64,000 nt of DNA from Clostridium sp. ZS2-4. Its GTDB lineage: Bacteria > Bacillota > Clostridia > Clostridiales > Clostridiaceae. The translations under genes and the position numbers were made by a program. Positions 26,651 through 35,472 of the stretch are shown here, in pieces (positions within the stretch are counted from its first letter, which is position 1; the number at the start of each line of letters is the position of its first letter). A model generated the notes under the pieces. It was not told the DNA's origin. It did no database searches and was given only the letters and a program-made list of their open reading frames with translations. The stretch spans positions 1 through 64,000 of the forward strand of contig NZ_JAPPRQ010000053.1 in assembly GCF_026719745.1 (NCBI RefSeq), given 5' to 3'.

Positions 26651-26776
26651 TTGCATTATATTGCTATTGAAAAGGGACTAAATAATGTTACAGATTACTT
26701 AATTCAGCAAGGTTATGACATTAAAGAATTTTATGGAGACATTGGCTCTACTCTTGAATATTTGATTAAAAAATAA
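26651..26776 (+). CDS. Short YkuS/UPF0180-like protein with TTG start (41 aa)
   Basis: GAGGTGAT at 26639-26646 points to the TTG at 26651, giving 41 residues beginning LHYIAIEKGLNNVTDYLIQQGYD. This resembles the first half of the YkuS family (about 80 residues), whose C-terminal half is absent here. The frame is open further upstream to 26507, but that part is hydrophobic nonsense without a ribosome site. It is followed by its own terminator. Function of the family is unknown. Confidence 0.6.
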   Translation: MHYIAIEKGLNNVTDYLIQQGYDIKEFYGDIGSTLEYLIKK

Positions 26777-26847
26777 TGCTGTATAAGAATCTATTAAAAC
26801 TATAACCAGAATAAAATAACACCTTACAATCAAAACAATATCTAATT

Positions 26848-26906
26848 AATCCCTAGTCATTGTGAAAATTCACCTTATTTATACTTTGACTAGGGATTAG
26901 TTTTTT
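26848..26906 (+). terminator. Terminator after the YkuS-like gene
   Basis: AATCCCTAGTCA pairs with TGACTAGGGATT across an AT-rich loop and is followed by TTTTTT. Confidence 0.75.
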
Positions 26907-27004
26907 ACATAAATTTTACTATTTCGTTACCTTTTCATTATAAAGTTATAATAAAATATAAACTAATATAATAAATTATAATTTTTTAGAAAGTTGGGAT
27001 AATA

Positions 27005-27883
27005 TTGAAATCTTCAAGACAACAACGTATTTCTGGCAGACGATATAAAAAAAAATTTATTTCACTGCTAGTATTTTGTATTTTATTATTTTCATCAGGT
27101 TTTTTGGTTGGCATCAAATACTTTAGTAATGAATTAGTACAAGCATCAGACAATTTTAAAAACAAAAATATTAATACAAATATCAATAATATTTCTAAAA
27201 CTATGGCTGATAAAAAAGCTGAAAATACTACTAATGATTCTACATCATCTGAAATTAAGCTCACTGGAGATAAAGAGGTTTATTTAACTTTTGATGATGG
27301 TCCAAGTAAAAAAGTTACTCCTCAAATATTAGAAATTCTAGATGAGTATAATGTAAAAGCATCTTTTTTCATAATCGGAAAAAGTGCTAAAACATATCCT
27401 GATCTAGTAAAAGAAGAAAATGCTAGTGGACATGCTGTCTGCAATCATACTTATTCACATAACTATGAATATCTATACTCAAGTCCTTCTAACTTTATAA
27501 AAGATGTAGAAAAATGTAATGATGTATTACAGTCAATCTTAGGAAATAAAACTAATAACATTATCCGTTTTCCAGGTGGAGGCTTTTATAAAAAACGTGC
27601 TGCTTACAGAGAACTTGCAAAAGATAAGAAATATAAGTATATAGACTGGCACGTAGAAACTGGAGATGCCCGAGCTAATCACGTTCCTGTAGACAAGCTT
27701 TTATCAAACTTAAAGGAAGAAATGAATAGGTGTTCTGAAAAAAATAAAAAACATGTAGTTGTATTAATGCATGACTTAGGCACAAAACAAACAACTGCTG
27801 ATGCTCTTCCACAGGTTATTGAATATTTTAAATCTCTAGGGTATACTTTTAGAACTCTTGAAAACTATCCTTTCCAAAGCTAA
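27005..27883 (+). CDS. Polysaccharide deacetylase (peptidoglycan GlcNAc deacetylase-like)
   Basis: Membrane-anchored carbohydrate esterase family 4 protein, 292 residues from a TTG start with a modest GGGA site. A single membrane segment (about 18-38) follows a basic N-terminus. The NodB domain holds the catalytic TFDDGP (95-100), metal histidines in CNHTYSH near 148, RFPGGGFYKKR near 190 and a C-terminal LMHDLG near 258. Such enzymes remove acetyl groups from cell wall sugars and give lysozyme resistance. It is monocistronic. Confidence 0.9.
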   Translation: MKSSRQQRISGRRYKKKFISLLVFCILLFSSGFLVGIKYFSNELVQASDNFKNKNINTNINNISKTMADKKAENTTNDSTSSEIKLTGDKEVYLTFDDGPSKKVTPQILEILDEYNVKASFFIIGKSAKTYPDLVKEENASGHAVCNHTYSHNYEYLYSSPSNFIKDVEKCNDVLQSILGNKTNNIIRFPGGGFYKKRAAYRELAKDKKYKYIDWHVETGDARANHVPVDKLLSNLKEEMNRCSEKNKKHVVVLMHDLGTKQTTADALPQVIEYFKSLGYTFRTLENYPFQS

Positions 27884-27957
27884 AAGAACCAAGCCATATT
27901 GAACTGCCCCTGTTAAGTAGACAGGGGGCAGTTCATATTTGGCTTGGTTCTTTTAAT
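27882..27957. terminator. Long bidirectional terminator between convergent genes
   Basis: AAAAGAACCAAGCC (27882-27895) pairs with GGCTTGGTTCTTTT (27941-27954), with an inner stem AACTGCCCC / GGGGGCAGTT. It serves both the deacetylase and the leftward gene ending at 27959. Confidence 0.9.
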
Positions 27958-27958
27958 T

Positions 27959-29413
27959 TTAAAATCCTAAAAACTCTGTTTTTATATTACCTTTGACTTG
28001 AGATATTGGGATTCTGAATTCAGAAATTCCATCTACATAAGATCCAATTTCATACACGCCAAAGTATACTATAATATTTCCATCTTCAATATAAAATGAC
28101 TGCTTATCGGAAATACCGTTAAAATCTTTATACGGAGCATTCTCATCTTTATATTTTACTCCTTCTTGTTCCATTTCCTTTTTCATTTGCTTTGCAGCAT
28201 CTTGTATCTGTATTTTAATCTCTTTATTTATTACATCTTTGTATTCTACTCCATCTTTGAATAAATCTTTCAAAGCTAGTTCTTTTCCTGTCTTAAGATC
28301 TATATTCTTAGTTTTCTTTTCATAATTTCCATGAGCACCACCTGTATATTCATAATAATCAACTGAAATGCTCAATAAATTATTATCATTATAATTCACC
28401 TTAAAATCTGCTGCCGCATCATAAGGATGTATTTCCTCGCCTTGTTTCTTTGCTTCCTTTCCCCATTGTCTAGCTTTCTTCTCTATTTCAGTATTAAAAC
28501 TCATTGTATCTTTTTCAAAATCACTATTTAATTTGCTCTGCAATCTTGTATCTTCAAGTCTTCTTATTACTGGAATTCTTAAATCTGATATAAATACCTC
28601 ATCGTTTTTTCTTATTGTTTTTGATCCAACCTTTACTTGTGCATATTTTACATCAATATCTTTCTTTACACCTTTTTTAAAAGAAGAAAAAGGAATTTTA
28701 AATTCTTGGATACCGGCTACATATGGTGCAATTTCATAATGTCCATAACACACAATAATATTTCCATCTTTAACGTAGAAAGGCTGTTTATTTGAAATTG
28801 AACTTACTACATTAAAAGCTTCATCAAAATATTTATCTTTTTGTGCTTCAATCTGCTTCTTTATTTCTTTACTTATTACTTCCTTATAGTTTTCTCCTTC
28901 ATAGAAAAAATCCTTTAATGTCGCTTCATTTCCTGTATCTAAATCTATATTGGAATTTTTTTGTACTGTATTACCATGAGCTCCACCTGTATATTGATAA
29001 TAAGTAACTGAAATGCTTAATACGTTATCTTTATTACTATTAACTTTATAATCTACCTGAATAACATAAGGGTTCATCTTCCAACCTTGTTCTTTAAAGT
29101 CTTTGAAATCTTTGTTTGCAGTTTTTTCCAATTCTTCTTTGAACTCTGATATATCTTCTTCTAACATATCATTTATCTTCTTTTGAATAGCTTTATCCTT
29201 CATTCCCTCTACTACTGGAATTTTTATATTTACGTCTATTGCTTCATTTTTATATTTAACTTCTTTAGTTTTAACATTCACAGAAGTTTTAACCTCTTTA
29301 GTTTGCTTCTCAGCTTTAACTTGAACTGCGGTAGGATTTTCTTGTGCTAATACATAGGATGCATTTCCAAATGCCAAAATACCAATAAGTCCCATACACA
29401 TTACTTTTTTCAT
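27959..29413 (-). CDS. Secreted protein with two DUF4163/DUF3298 repeats
   Basis: 484 residues with a signal peptide (MKKVMCMGLIGILAFGNASYVLA). The mature protein is an internal duplication: each half of about 210 residues runs from a DUF4163-like part (IPVVEGMKDKAIQKKIN / IPVIRRLEDTRLQSKLN), through SYYQYTGGAHGN / DYYEYTGGAHGN and a KDFFYEGENYKEVI / KDLFKDGVEYKDVI segment, to SNKQPFYVKDGNIIVCYGHYEIAPYVAGI and its counterpart SDKQSFYIEDGNIIVYFGVYEIGSYVDGI (DUF3298). The fold is also the extracytoplasmic part of RsiV-type anti-sigma factors, where it binds lysozyme. Here no membrane anchor or sigma-binding part exists; role unknown. Confidence 0.85.
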   Translation of the reverse strand: MKKVMCMGLIGILAFGNASYVLAQENPTAVQVKAEKQTKEVKTSVNVKTKEVKYKNEAIDVNIKIPVVEGMKDKAIQKKINDMLEEDISEFKEELEKTANKDFKDFKEQGWKMNPYVIQVDYKVNSNKDNVLSISVTYYQYTGGAHGNTVQKNSNIDLDTGNEATLKDFFYEGENYKEVISKEIKKQIEAQKDKYFDEAFNVVSSISNKQPFYVKDGNIIVCYGHYEIAPYVAGIQEFKIPFSSFKKGVKKDIDVKYAQVKVGSKTIRKNDEVFISDLRIPVIRRLEDTRLQSKLNSDFEKDTMSFNTEIEKKARQWGKEAKKQGEEIHPYDAAADFKVNYNDNNLLSISVDYYEYTGGAHGNYEKKTKNIDLKTGKELALKDLFKDGVEYKDVINKEIKIQIQDAAKQMKKEMEQEGVKYKDENAPYKDFNGISDKQSFYIEDGNIIVYFGVYEIGSYVDGISEFRIPISQVKGNIKTEFLGF

Positions 29414-29822
29414 TTTGTTACATTCCTTTCTTTTATTGTTTTAATATCTTTGATACTTCTAAGTATATCCACCTTCATATTTAAAATAGTTACAATATAA
29501 AAACAAAAAGATTACAAATTGGAAATAAAAAACTTTCTAAAGATTAAAAATAATTTAAACTTGTGATATAATATTATGATATAATCCAGTATTCAAAATT
29601 AATATAACCAGTTATAAGACTCAATAATAAAACTAACCATAAATACAAAAATTTTCTCGTGATTAATTTAGAGAAAGTATTATAATTGTTAATGAGGGGA
29701 TAAATTTATCTGAAAATGTATATATTATAAATAAAAACTTTAAAATACAAAGCAGAAAGTAAGTTTAGTTACATTCTGCAAATCCTAAATTCCATTTTTT
29801 GTAAATTAAAAGGAGAAATAAA
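29414..29822. other. Intergenic stretch with promoter-like AT runs and a small hairpin
   Basis: Contains several TATAAT-like hexamers (about 29565-29583 and 29670) and a GCAGA-GTAA / TTAC-TCTGC hairpin at about 29753-29780 shortly before the small gene at 29823. I see no other coding sequence. Confidence 0.4.
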
Positions 29823-29990
29823 ATGAGTAATAATACGGAAATAAAAGTAGCTTTACTTAAAGAAGAATTAAAAGAATTTAAAGAAAGTATGAACTATCAA
29901 TATGGTGAAAATTACATGGACTATCCAGAAGTTATAGCCAGAATAGAAGTTATTGAAAATATGATAAAGTCCTTAATACAATCTGAATAG
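29823..29990 (+). CDS. Small acidic helical protein (55 aa), unknown
   Basis: Unlisted short gene found by reading: AGGAG at 29811-29815, then 7 bases, then an ATG; 55 codons and a TAG. The product begins MSNNTEIKVALLKEELKEFK and is charged, with predicted helices throughout and NYMDYPEVIARIEVIENMIK in its second half. A terminator follows at 30050. The combination of ribosome site, amphipathic composition and terminator supports a real gene; I do not recognise the family. Confidence 0.7.
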   Translation: MSNNTEIKVALLKEELKEFKESMNYQYGENYMDYPEVIARIEVIENMIKSLIQSE

Positions 29991-30049
29991 TTAAGATAAT
30001 GAAACATTTTAAAATATACTCTACTAATCAATAAAATAGTTTATATTAA

Positions 30050-30093
30050 AAGAATAGCATTCTCTTTTTGAGAAAAATCTATTCTTTTTTTAT
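30050..30093 (+). terminator. Terminator of the small gene
   Basis: AGAATAG / CTATTCT outer stem with an inner TTCTC / GAGAA stem, followed by TTTTTTATTTT. Confidence 0.8.
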
Positions 30094-30181
30094 TTTCTAG
30101 CTGTAACACTTCTGTAAACTATTATTATCATTTTTTTGTATAATTATAATATAATTATACTTATACATGGAGGTATAAAAC

Positions 30182-31177
30182 ATGAAGCATAAACTCTTTA
30201 TGGGAGTATGTCTAGTAATACTTCTTACAGGTTGTAGCAGCAGTCAAACTCTCCATAAAAATGCCGCTAAAATACAGCATGATTCAAATATAATTTCTAA
30301 TAAATCTTCTGAAACTTCAAATAATAAAATAAACTCTTCCCTGGAACAGGAACAAATAATGAATGAATTCAACAAATTAATTAATACTAAAGATATCTCT
30401 GAACAAGAAATTATTAAATTCGTTGACCATAATATTAAAAATATTTCTAGTGATAATGCATCAAAGCTGGTATTAGGGATAGAAGAAGTTCAAAATAAAA
30501 ATTATGAAAAACGAATCAACAGTTTTTTTGAAGGGAATATCCAAACAAAAATATCCAAAGCTTTTGCATATAAAAACAACATTGATATTTTAGATACTAT
30601 GAAAGGTTTAGACAATGTAAAAGATTATGAGTTGAAAAAATATTTATCAGAAATCATTCAGTGTGGTTATAAAATTATAAGTAGTGAAGGACAATACTAT
30701 CCTATACAAAATTATGAATATCTAAAAAAATATAATAATTATATTACATATGATATTAAAGAATACATAAATATAAAATCATTAGACTCTGCTCACCCCT
30801 CAACCTCTGATGCAGCTATTATTATCAGTTGGGATGAAATTTTTCAAAGAGCTTTAAAAAGCGAAAATTTTCTAAAAAAATATCCTTTTTCACATAAATT
30901 CGAAGATATAAAGCAGCACTATCTTTTTTATGCAGCAACATATTTATATGGAACAAATAATTCTCCTAGTTTTGATTATATTAACAATAAACTATCAAAT
31001 GATATCCTAGAAAGTTATAGAACTGTATCTTCTAACAAATCTCTTAAAGGTGATTTAGTTGAAATTACAAAAAATTATTTAGATATTTTAAAGAAATATA
31101 ATTATAAATTAACAGATGAAGTGGAAACTTATAGAAAAAATGCTTTAAATACCTTGGCAAAAATATATACAAACTAA
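30182..31177 (+). CDS. Lipoprotein of unknown function (331 aa)
   Basis: Signal peptide with lipobox LLTGC, lipidated cysteine at residue 18, followed by a serine-rich linker. The rest is helical and asparagine/lysine-rich (NKLINTKDISEQEIIKFVDHNIKNISSD...) with no cysteine pairs and no motif I recognise. A GGAGGT sits 8 bases before the ATG and TATAAT-like boxes lie just upstream. It is monocistronic. Anchored outside the membrane is all that can be said. Confidence 0.75.
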   Translation: MKHKLFMGVCLVILLTGCSSSQTLHKNAAKIQHDSNIISNKSSETSNNKINSSLEQEQIMNEFNKLINTKDISEQEIIKFVDHNIKNISSDNASKLVLGIEEVQNKNYEKRINSFFEGNIQTKISKAFAYKNNIDILDTMKGLDNVKDYELKKYLSEIIQCGYKIISSEGQYYPIQNYEYLKKYNNYITYDIKEYINIKSLDSAHPSTSDAAIIISWDEIFQRALKSENFLKKYPFSHKFEDIKQHYLFYAATYLYGTNNSPSFDYINNKLSNDILESYRTVSSNKSLKGDLVEITKNYLDILKKYNYKLTDEVETYRKNALNTLAKIYTN

Positions 31178-31182
31178 GTAAA

Positions 31183-31208
31183 AAGCTAGTATAAAATCTA
31201 CTAGCTTC
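31183..31208. terminator. Terminator between the lipoprotein gene and aroQ
   Basis: AAGCTAGTA / TACTAGCTT perfect stem, 7-base loop, CTTCTTCT following on the plus strand and TTTTTAC on the minus strand; it probably serves both convergent units, including the nine-gene aro operon. Confidence 0.75.
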
Positions 31209-31213
31209 TTCTA

Positions 31214-31666
31214 TTAAATCTTATTCTCTTTTCTCATATTAATCAATCCCTGCATTGCCATTACATAACCATAAATTCCAAACCCACAAATCTGACCAAT
31301 ACAAGCTGGTGCTGTAACAGATTTATGTCTGTATTCTTCTCTTGCATGAATATTGCTTATATGTACTTCAACCGTAGGAACTTTTACAGACATTAAAGCA
31401 TCATATATTGCTATGCTATAGTGAGTATAAGCTGCCGGATTTATTATTATACCATCATATTTATTATAAGCCTCTTGTATGTAATTTATTATTTCTCCCT
31501 CTATATTGCTTTGAACAACATCTACTTCTTGTTTTAATTCCTTACCCTTTTCTTTTAAATATTTGCATATATCATCATATGCCATACCTCCATATATATG
31601 TTTCTCTCTTATCCCCAGCATATTAAGATTTGGGCCATTTATTATTAATATCTTCAAGTATTTCAC
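31214..31666 (-). CDS. aroQ: 3-dehydroquinate dehydratase, type II
   Basis: Third step of the shikimate pathway: 3-dehydroquinate to 3-dehydroshikimate. The 150-residue length and IINGPNLNMLGIREKHIYG (N and catalytic Tyr region, residues 8-26), INPAAYTHYSIAIYDAL near 76-92, VEVHISNIHAREEYRHKS near 99-116 are diagnostic of type II enzymes. It is the last gene of the leftward aro operon, 29 bases after aroK. Confidence 0.96.
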   Translation of the reverse strand: MKYLKILIINGPNLNMLGIREKHIYGGMAYDDICKYLKEKGKELKQEVDVVQSNIEGEIINYIQEAYNKYDGIIINPAAYTHYSIAIYDALMSVKVPTVEVHISNIHAREEYRHKSVTAPACIGQICGFGIYGYVMAMQGLINMRKENKI

Positions 31667-31695
31667 CTCTTACTTCCGAATTTAATTTTTCTATT

Positions 31696-32202
31696 CTAAA
31701 TTTCTTTTAAATATGTTATAATCTTATCCTTGGCTTCATTTACATTTCCATCATTTATTATTTCATAATCACAATATTTTTTATATAAAGGATATCGTTC
31801 TTCATATAACTTATATATTTTTTCTTTTCCACTTATCAACAATGGGCGACTCAAAATATCCACATCTGTGAATATTTTTTCAATTGGTCTGTTGATAAAA
31901 ATTATAATTCCATTTTTCTTTAATATGTGTATATTTTCAGAATTTTTAACCACACCGCCGCCAGTAGCTATAATTTGAGGGCATACTCTACTTACTTCTG
32001 CTGCTGCTTTACTCTCAATTTTTCTAAAATGATCTTCTCCACATTTAAAAATCTCAGGAATACTTTTCCCCGTATTTTCAACTATATACTCATCTAAATC
32101 ACAAAATTTAATATCTAATTTGTCAGCCAATTCTTTTCCTATAGTACTTTTTCCACAGCCTGGCATTCCTATCAAAACTATATTTTTATCTATATTCCCC
32201 AT
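31696..32202 (-). CDS. aroK: Shikimate kinase
   Basis: Phosphorylates shikimate at C3 using ATP. Walker A GMPGCGKST lies near residues 12-20, the shikimate-binding DLDEYIVENTGKSIPEIF near 35-52 and the GGG of IATGGGVV near 78. Start set at the ATG at 32202, 8 bases after GAGG; a GTG 9 bases earlier is directly against the ribosome site. 168 residues, normal for the family. Confidence 0.95.
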   Translation of the reverse strand: MGNIDKNIVLIGMPGCGKSTIGKELADKLDIKFCDLDEYIVENTGKSIPEIFKCGEDHFRKIESKAAAEVSRVCPQIIATGGGVVKNSENIHILKKNGIIIFINRPIEKIFTDVDILSRPLLISGKEKIYKLYEERYPLYKKYCDYEIINDGNVNEAKDKIITYLKEI

Positions 32203-32239
32203 ATTTTCCACCTCATTATTCCTAAATTACACATCTACA

Positions 32240-32288
32240 AGTAACCAGTAACCAGTTGATGGTTACTAGTTACTGGTTACTGGTCACT
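32240..32288. repeat. Heptad repeat array D between aroE and aroK
   Basis: Seven contiguous 7-bp units in perfect phase: three read AGTAACC, AGTAACC, AGTTGAT, then four in inverse orientation (GGTTACT, AGTTACT, GGTTACT, GGTCACT). The halves can fold into a hairpin. The array runs 12 bases into the aroE coding end, so it encodes the last residues and stop codon of AroE. It has the same unit as the arrays at 43603, 47614 and 49596. Confidence 0.85.
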
Positions 32289-33104
32289 TAATATGTCTAT
32301 GTTTGTGTAAACTTTATCCACAGTTTTACTGTTTATTTTAAAATTATTCCACAATTCTTCAGCTTTTACTGCTTGACCAACAAGCATACATAAACCGTTT
32401 ATTGCTTTTAATCCTTCTTCCTTTGCATATTTTAAAAATAAGGTTTCCTTTGGATTATATATTAAATCAATAGCTGTATGAAATTTTGAAATTACATCCT
32501 TATCTATTGGAGAATATTCTGTATTAGGATACATACCGCAAGGAGTAGTGTTAATAACAATGTCCATATCCTCAATAGATTTAAGTTCTTCATAGGAGGC
32601 TACATTAAAATTCTGAAATTTTTCTCTTCCCTCTTCTTTATTTCTACTTACAATAATAACTTTCTTTATATTGTTATCCACAAGGTATTGAAGTACCGCC
32701 CTAGCTGCTCCACCAGTACCTAAAATTACTGCTTTTTTATCATTTATATTTACATTAAACTTATCCAGCATCATACCAAAACCATAATAGTCAGTATTAT
32801 ATCCTATAATTTTTCCATCTTTAAAACATATAGTGTTTACTGCTCCTATCTTTTCTGCTTCTTCTGAAATTCTGTCTAAATGCTTCATTACTTCAACCTT
32901 ATAAGGTATAGTAACATTTACTCCTTTAATCTTTAATGCTTTAAATCCAGCTACTGCATCTTTCAAATCACTTTTTTCTACTGAAAAAAGATGGTAATAT
33001 CCATCTATTTTTGTCTCTTCAAATATTTCAGAATGTATCTGTGGAGAAAAGCTGTGAGTTAATTTTTCTCCTAAAAGCCCATACAAGCTCCTCAAATTAT
33101 TCAC
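32277..33104 (-). CDS. aroE: Shikimate dehydrogenase
   Basis: NADPH-dependent reduction of 3-dehydroshikimate. GLLGEKLTHSFSPQIHS (shikimate-binding Ser pair) is near residue 9-25, NVTIPYKVEVM with the catalytic Lys near 63-73, and the nucleotide loop GTGGAARAV near 131-139. 275 residues from a GTG start; a TTG three codons later is equally well placed relative to GAGG. The last residues (DILSDQ) are written by heptad repeat DNA, so the natural C-terminus may vary between strains. Confidence 0.95.
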   Translation of the reverse strand: MNNLRSLYGLLGEKLTHSFSPQIHSEIFEETKIDGYYHLFSVEKSDLKDAVAGFKALKIKGVNVTIPYKVEVMKHLDRISEEAEKIGAVNTICFKDGKIIGYNTDYYGFGMMLDKFNVNINDKKAVILGTGGAARAVLQYLVDNNIKKVIIVSRNKEEGREKFQNFNVASYEELKSIEDMDIVINTTPCGMYPNTEYSPIDKDVISKFHTAIDLIYNPKETLFLKYAKEEGLKAINGLCMLVGQAVKAEELWNNFKINSKTVDKVYTNIDILSDQ

Positions 33105-33118
33105 CTCTTTCTCAAAAA

Positions 33119-34276
33119 CTAACCATTATTATGACATTTATAATTACCGAGCAATTTAAAATCAAAGCTATTATTTTCAATTGCTTTAATTGTATTCTTT
33201 ACATTTTCATTGTTTAAATTGCCTTCAAAATCTATATAGAAAAAATACTCCCATGGTCTGCCTACAATAGGTCGTGATTCTATCTTTAGCATACTTAAAT
33301 TATTTTCTGCAAAAACGCTTAAAATATTATACAAAGAACCTGCTTTATGAGGCAGTGAACATAAAATGCTAATTTTATTGTAGTCATCTTCTAATTCTAA
33401 ATTTTTGCCTATTATTATAAATCTAGTGTAGTTATCTTTATTATGATTTATATTAGATTTGATTATTTCCAAATCATAAACCTGAGCCGCCTTTTTACTT
33501 CCTATAGCACCTTTATGTTTACTGTTTTCTTTTTTTATAAATTCTGCACTAGTAGCCGTATTTTTGTAAGGTATACATTTCCAATCAGGATAATTTTTCA
33601 AAAATTCACTACTCTGTCCGAAGGCTTGAGAATGAGAATAAACTTCCTGTAAATCCTCTATTTTAGTACCCTTTATTCCCAATAAGTTGTGGTCAACTTT
33701 CAGAATTCTTTCTCCAACTATAAAAAATCCGTATTTTCTTAAGAGGTCATATACTTCTGCTATTCCTCCAGTAGATGAATTTTCAATTGGAAGAACTCCA
33801 TAATCTATTTCACCTTTACTTAAAACTTCAAAGACATTTTCAAAGTTATCCACATTATATGTAGGTATATCTTCACCAAAATACTCTAAAAGTGCCTGCT
33901 CACTAAAAGACCCTTTAACGCCTTGAAAACCTATCTTTATTTTCTCTTTTTTAGGGGAACATATTGAAATATTCAATTCTTTTTTATCTTCCATAGAAAT
34001 ATTGTTATTAAACAGTTCTTTCGATTGAAACTTTCTGCTAATACTCATAAGATTTGTAAAAAATTCTTTCAATGCTCCTTGAAAAAGTTTATTTTGCAAG
34101 CAGCTTATATTTTTTCTTATAACCTCTTCTTCTCTATTTTGGTTTAATACAGGTATGTTATTTTCCTTTTTGTATTCTGCTATTTTTAATACTGTCTTCA
34201 TTCTTTTTTCAAACAGTCTTGTCATTTCTTCATCTATACTGTTAATTTCTTCTCTTAATTTTTCTAACCCCGCCAA
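33119..34276 (-). CDS. pheA: Bifunctional chorismate mutase/prephenate dehydratase
   Basis: Leads chorismate through prephenate to phenylpyruvate. Domains in order: AroQ-type chorismate mutase (about 1-85, LEKLREEINSIDEEMTRLFEKRM), prephenate dehydratase (about 110-295, GVKGSFSEQALLEYFG, LPIENSSTGGIAEVYDLL with the catalytic Thr region, NYTRFIIIG) and an ACT domain (about 300-380, PHKAGSLYNILSVFAENNLSMLKIESRP) for Phe feedback. I place the start at the TTG at 34276, 7 bases after AAGGGGGG; the frame extends 39 bases upstream without a ribosome site. Confidence 0.94.
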   Translation of the reverse strand: MAGLEKLREEINSIDEEMTRLFEKRMKTVLKIAEYKKENNIPVLNQNREEEVIRKNISCLQNKLFQGALKEFFTNLMSISRKFQSKELFNNNISMEDKKELNISICSPKKEKIKIGFQGVKGSFSEQALLEYFGEDIPTYNVDNFENVFEVLSKGEIDYGVLPIENSSTGGIAEVYDLLRKYGFFIVGERILKVDHNLLGIKGTKIEDLQEVYSHSQAFGQSSEFLKNYPDWKCIPYKNTATSAEFIKKENSKHKGAIGSKKAAQVYDLEIIKSNINHNKDNYTRFIIIGKNLELEDDYNKISILCSLPHKAGSLYNILSVFAENNLSMLKIESRPIVGRPWEYFFYIDFEGNLNNENVKNTIKAIENNSFDFKLLGNYKCHNNG

Positions 34277-34306
34277 ATTCTTGCCCCCCTTTTGATACTT
34301 TTTTAC

Positions 34307-34384
34307 AATCTCCAATCCCTAATCCCCAATCACCAACTAAATTTTTTTCAGAAGGTTATTACTGGGGATTGGTAACTGGAGACT
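34307..34384. repeat. Heptad repeat array E between pheA and aroC
   Basis: Left block of four phased units AATCTCC, AATCCCT, AATCCCC, AATCACC (34307-34334) and an inverse right block GGGGATT, GGTAACT, GGAGACT (34364-34384) separated by about 29 bases. Same 7-bp period as arrays A-D but a shifted unit sequence. The right block ends 2 bases before the aroC stop region. Confidence 0.8.
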
Positions 34385-34386
34385 AC

Positions 34387-35472
34387 TTATATATTCTGTA
34401 TATAAACTAAATCTAATATTCCCATAGCGGCTACTGCCTCTACAACTGGTACAGCTCTTTGAACAATACAAGGATCATGTCTTCCTTCTATCTCTACTGT
34501 AGTATTTTCTTTTGTTTCTATATTCACAGTTTTTTGAGGCCTTCCTATAGATGGAGTTGGTTTAAAAGCTGCTCTAAATATTAAAGGCATTGAATTTGAA
34601 ATTCCACCTAATATGCCGCCATTATTGTTTGTGTAAGTCTTTATTTTTCCCTCTTCTATATAAATCTCATCGTTTGCATCTGAACCCTTCATTTTTGAAA
34701 TATTAAATCCAGCTCCAAACTCTACTCCCTTTACAGCAGGAATTGAAAAAAGAATATGGGATAAAACACTTTCTATAGAATAAAAAAATGGTGAACCTAT
34801 TCCTGAAGGAAGATTTAATACTGCGCATTCAACTATTCCGCCTAAAGAATCTTTCTCTTCTTTAGCTTTCAGTATTTCCTCCTGCATTCTTTCTCCTGTT
34901 TCATCATTTATTACAGCAAATTCCTTATGTGAAAGGTCTTTCAGCAATTCTTCTTTTATATTTATACTGTCAAAATAGTCTTCCTCTATTTCTCCAATAC
35001 TCTTTATATGACTTCCAATTACAACACCTTTTAGTCTTAAAATTTGCTTTGCTATTGCTCCTGCAAATACTATAGGTGCGGTAATTCTTCCTGAAAAGTG
35101 TCCTCCACCTCTATAATCATTAAACCCTTTATATCTAATATTTCCTGTATAATCAGCATGAGCTGGTCTCATGATATTTTTTATCTTTTCGTAATCCTTA
35201 GAATGCTGATTACTATTTCTAATGATTGCACATAGTGGGGTACCAGTAGTTCTATTATTAAAATATCCACTTAAAATTTCAAATTCATCCTTTTCATTTC
35301 TTGGAGTAGATATTTTATTTCTGCCTGGTGCACGTCTTCTCATCTCTCTGTTTATCTCTTCCATATCCAGCTCTATTCCTGACTCAAGTCCATCAATAGT
35401 TATTCCTATAGCATTTCCATGAGATTCACCAAAAATAGAGAATTTTACTTTATTCCCCCATACTCCACTCAT
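34387..35472 (-). CDS. aroC: Chorismate synthase
   Basis: Converts EPSP to chorismate with reduced FMN. 361 residues starting [19 protein letters not shown], with the family signatures [61 protein letters not shown] and the C-terminal [20 protein letters not shown]. It overlaps the end of aroA by 23 bases, so translation is coupled. Confidence 0.97.
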   Translation of the reverse strand: MSGVWGNKVKFSIFGESHGNAIGITIDGLESGIELDMEEINREMRRRAPGRNKISTPRNEKDEFEILSGYFNNRTTGTPLCAIIRNSNQHSKDYEKIKNIMRPAHADYTGNIRYKGFNDYRGGGHFSGRITAPIVFAGAIAKQILRLKGVVIGSHIKSIGEIEEDYFDSINIKEELLKDLSHKEFAVINDETGERMQEEILKAKEEKDSLGGIVECAVLNLPSGIGSPFFYSIESVLSHILFSIPAVKGVEFGAGFNISKMKGSDANDEIYIEEGKIKTYTNNNGGILGGISNSMPLIFRAAFKPTPSIGRPQKTVNIETKENTTVEIEGRHDPCIVQRAVPVVEAVAAMGILDLVYIQNI

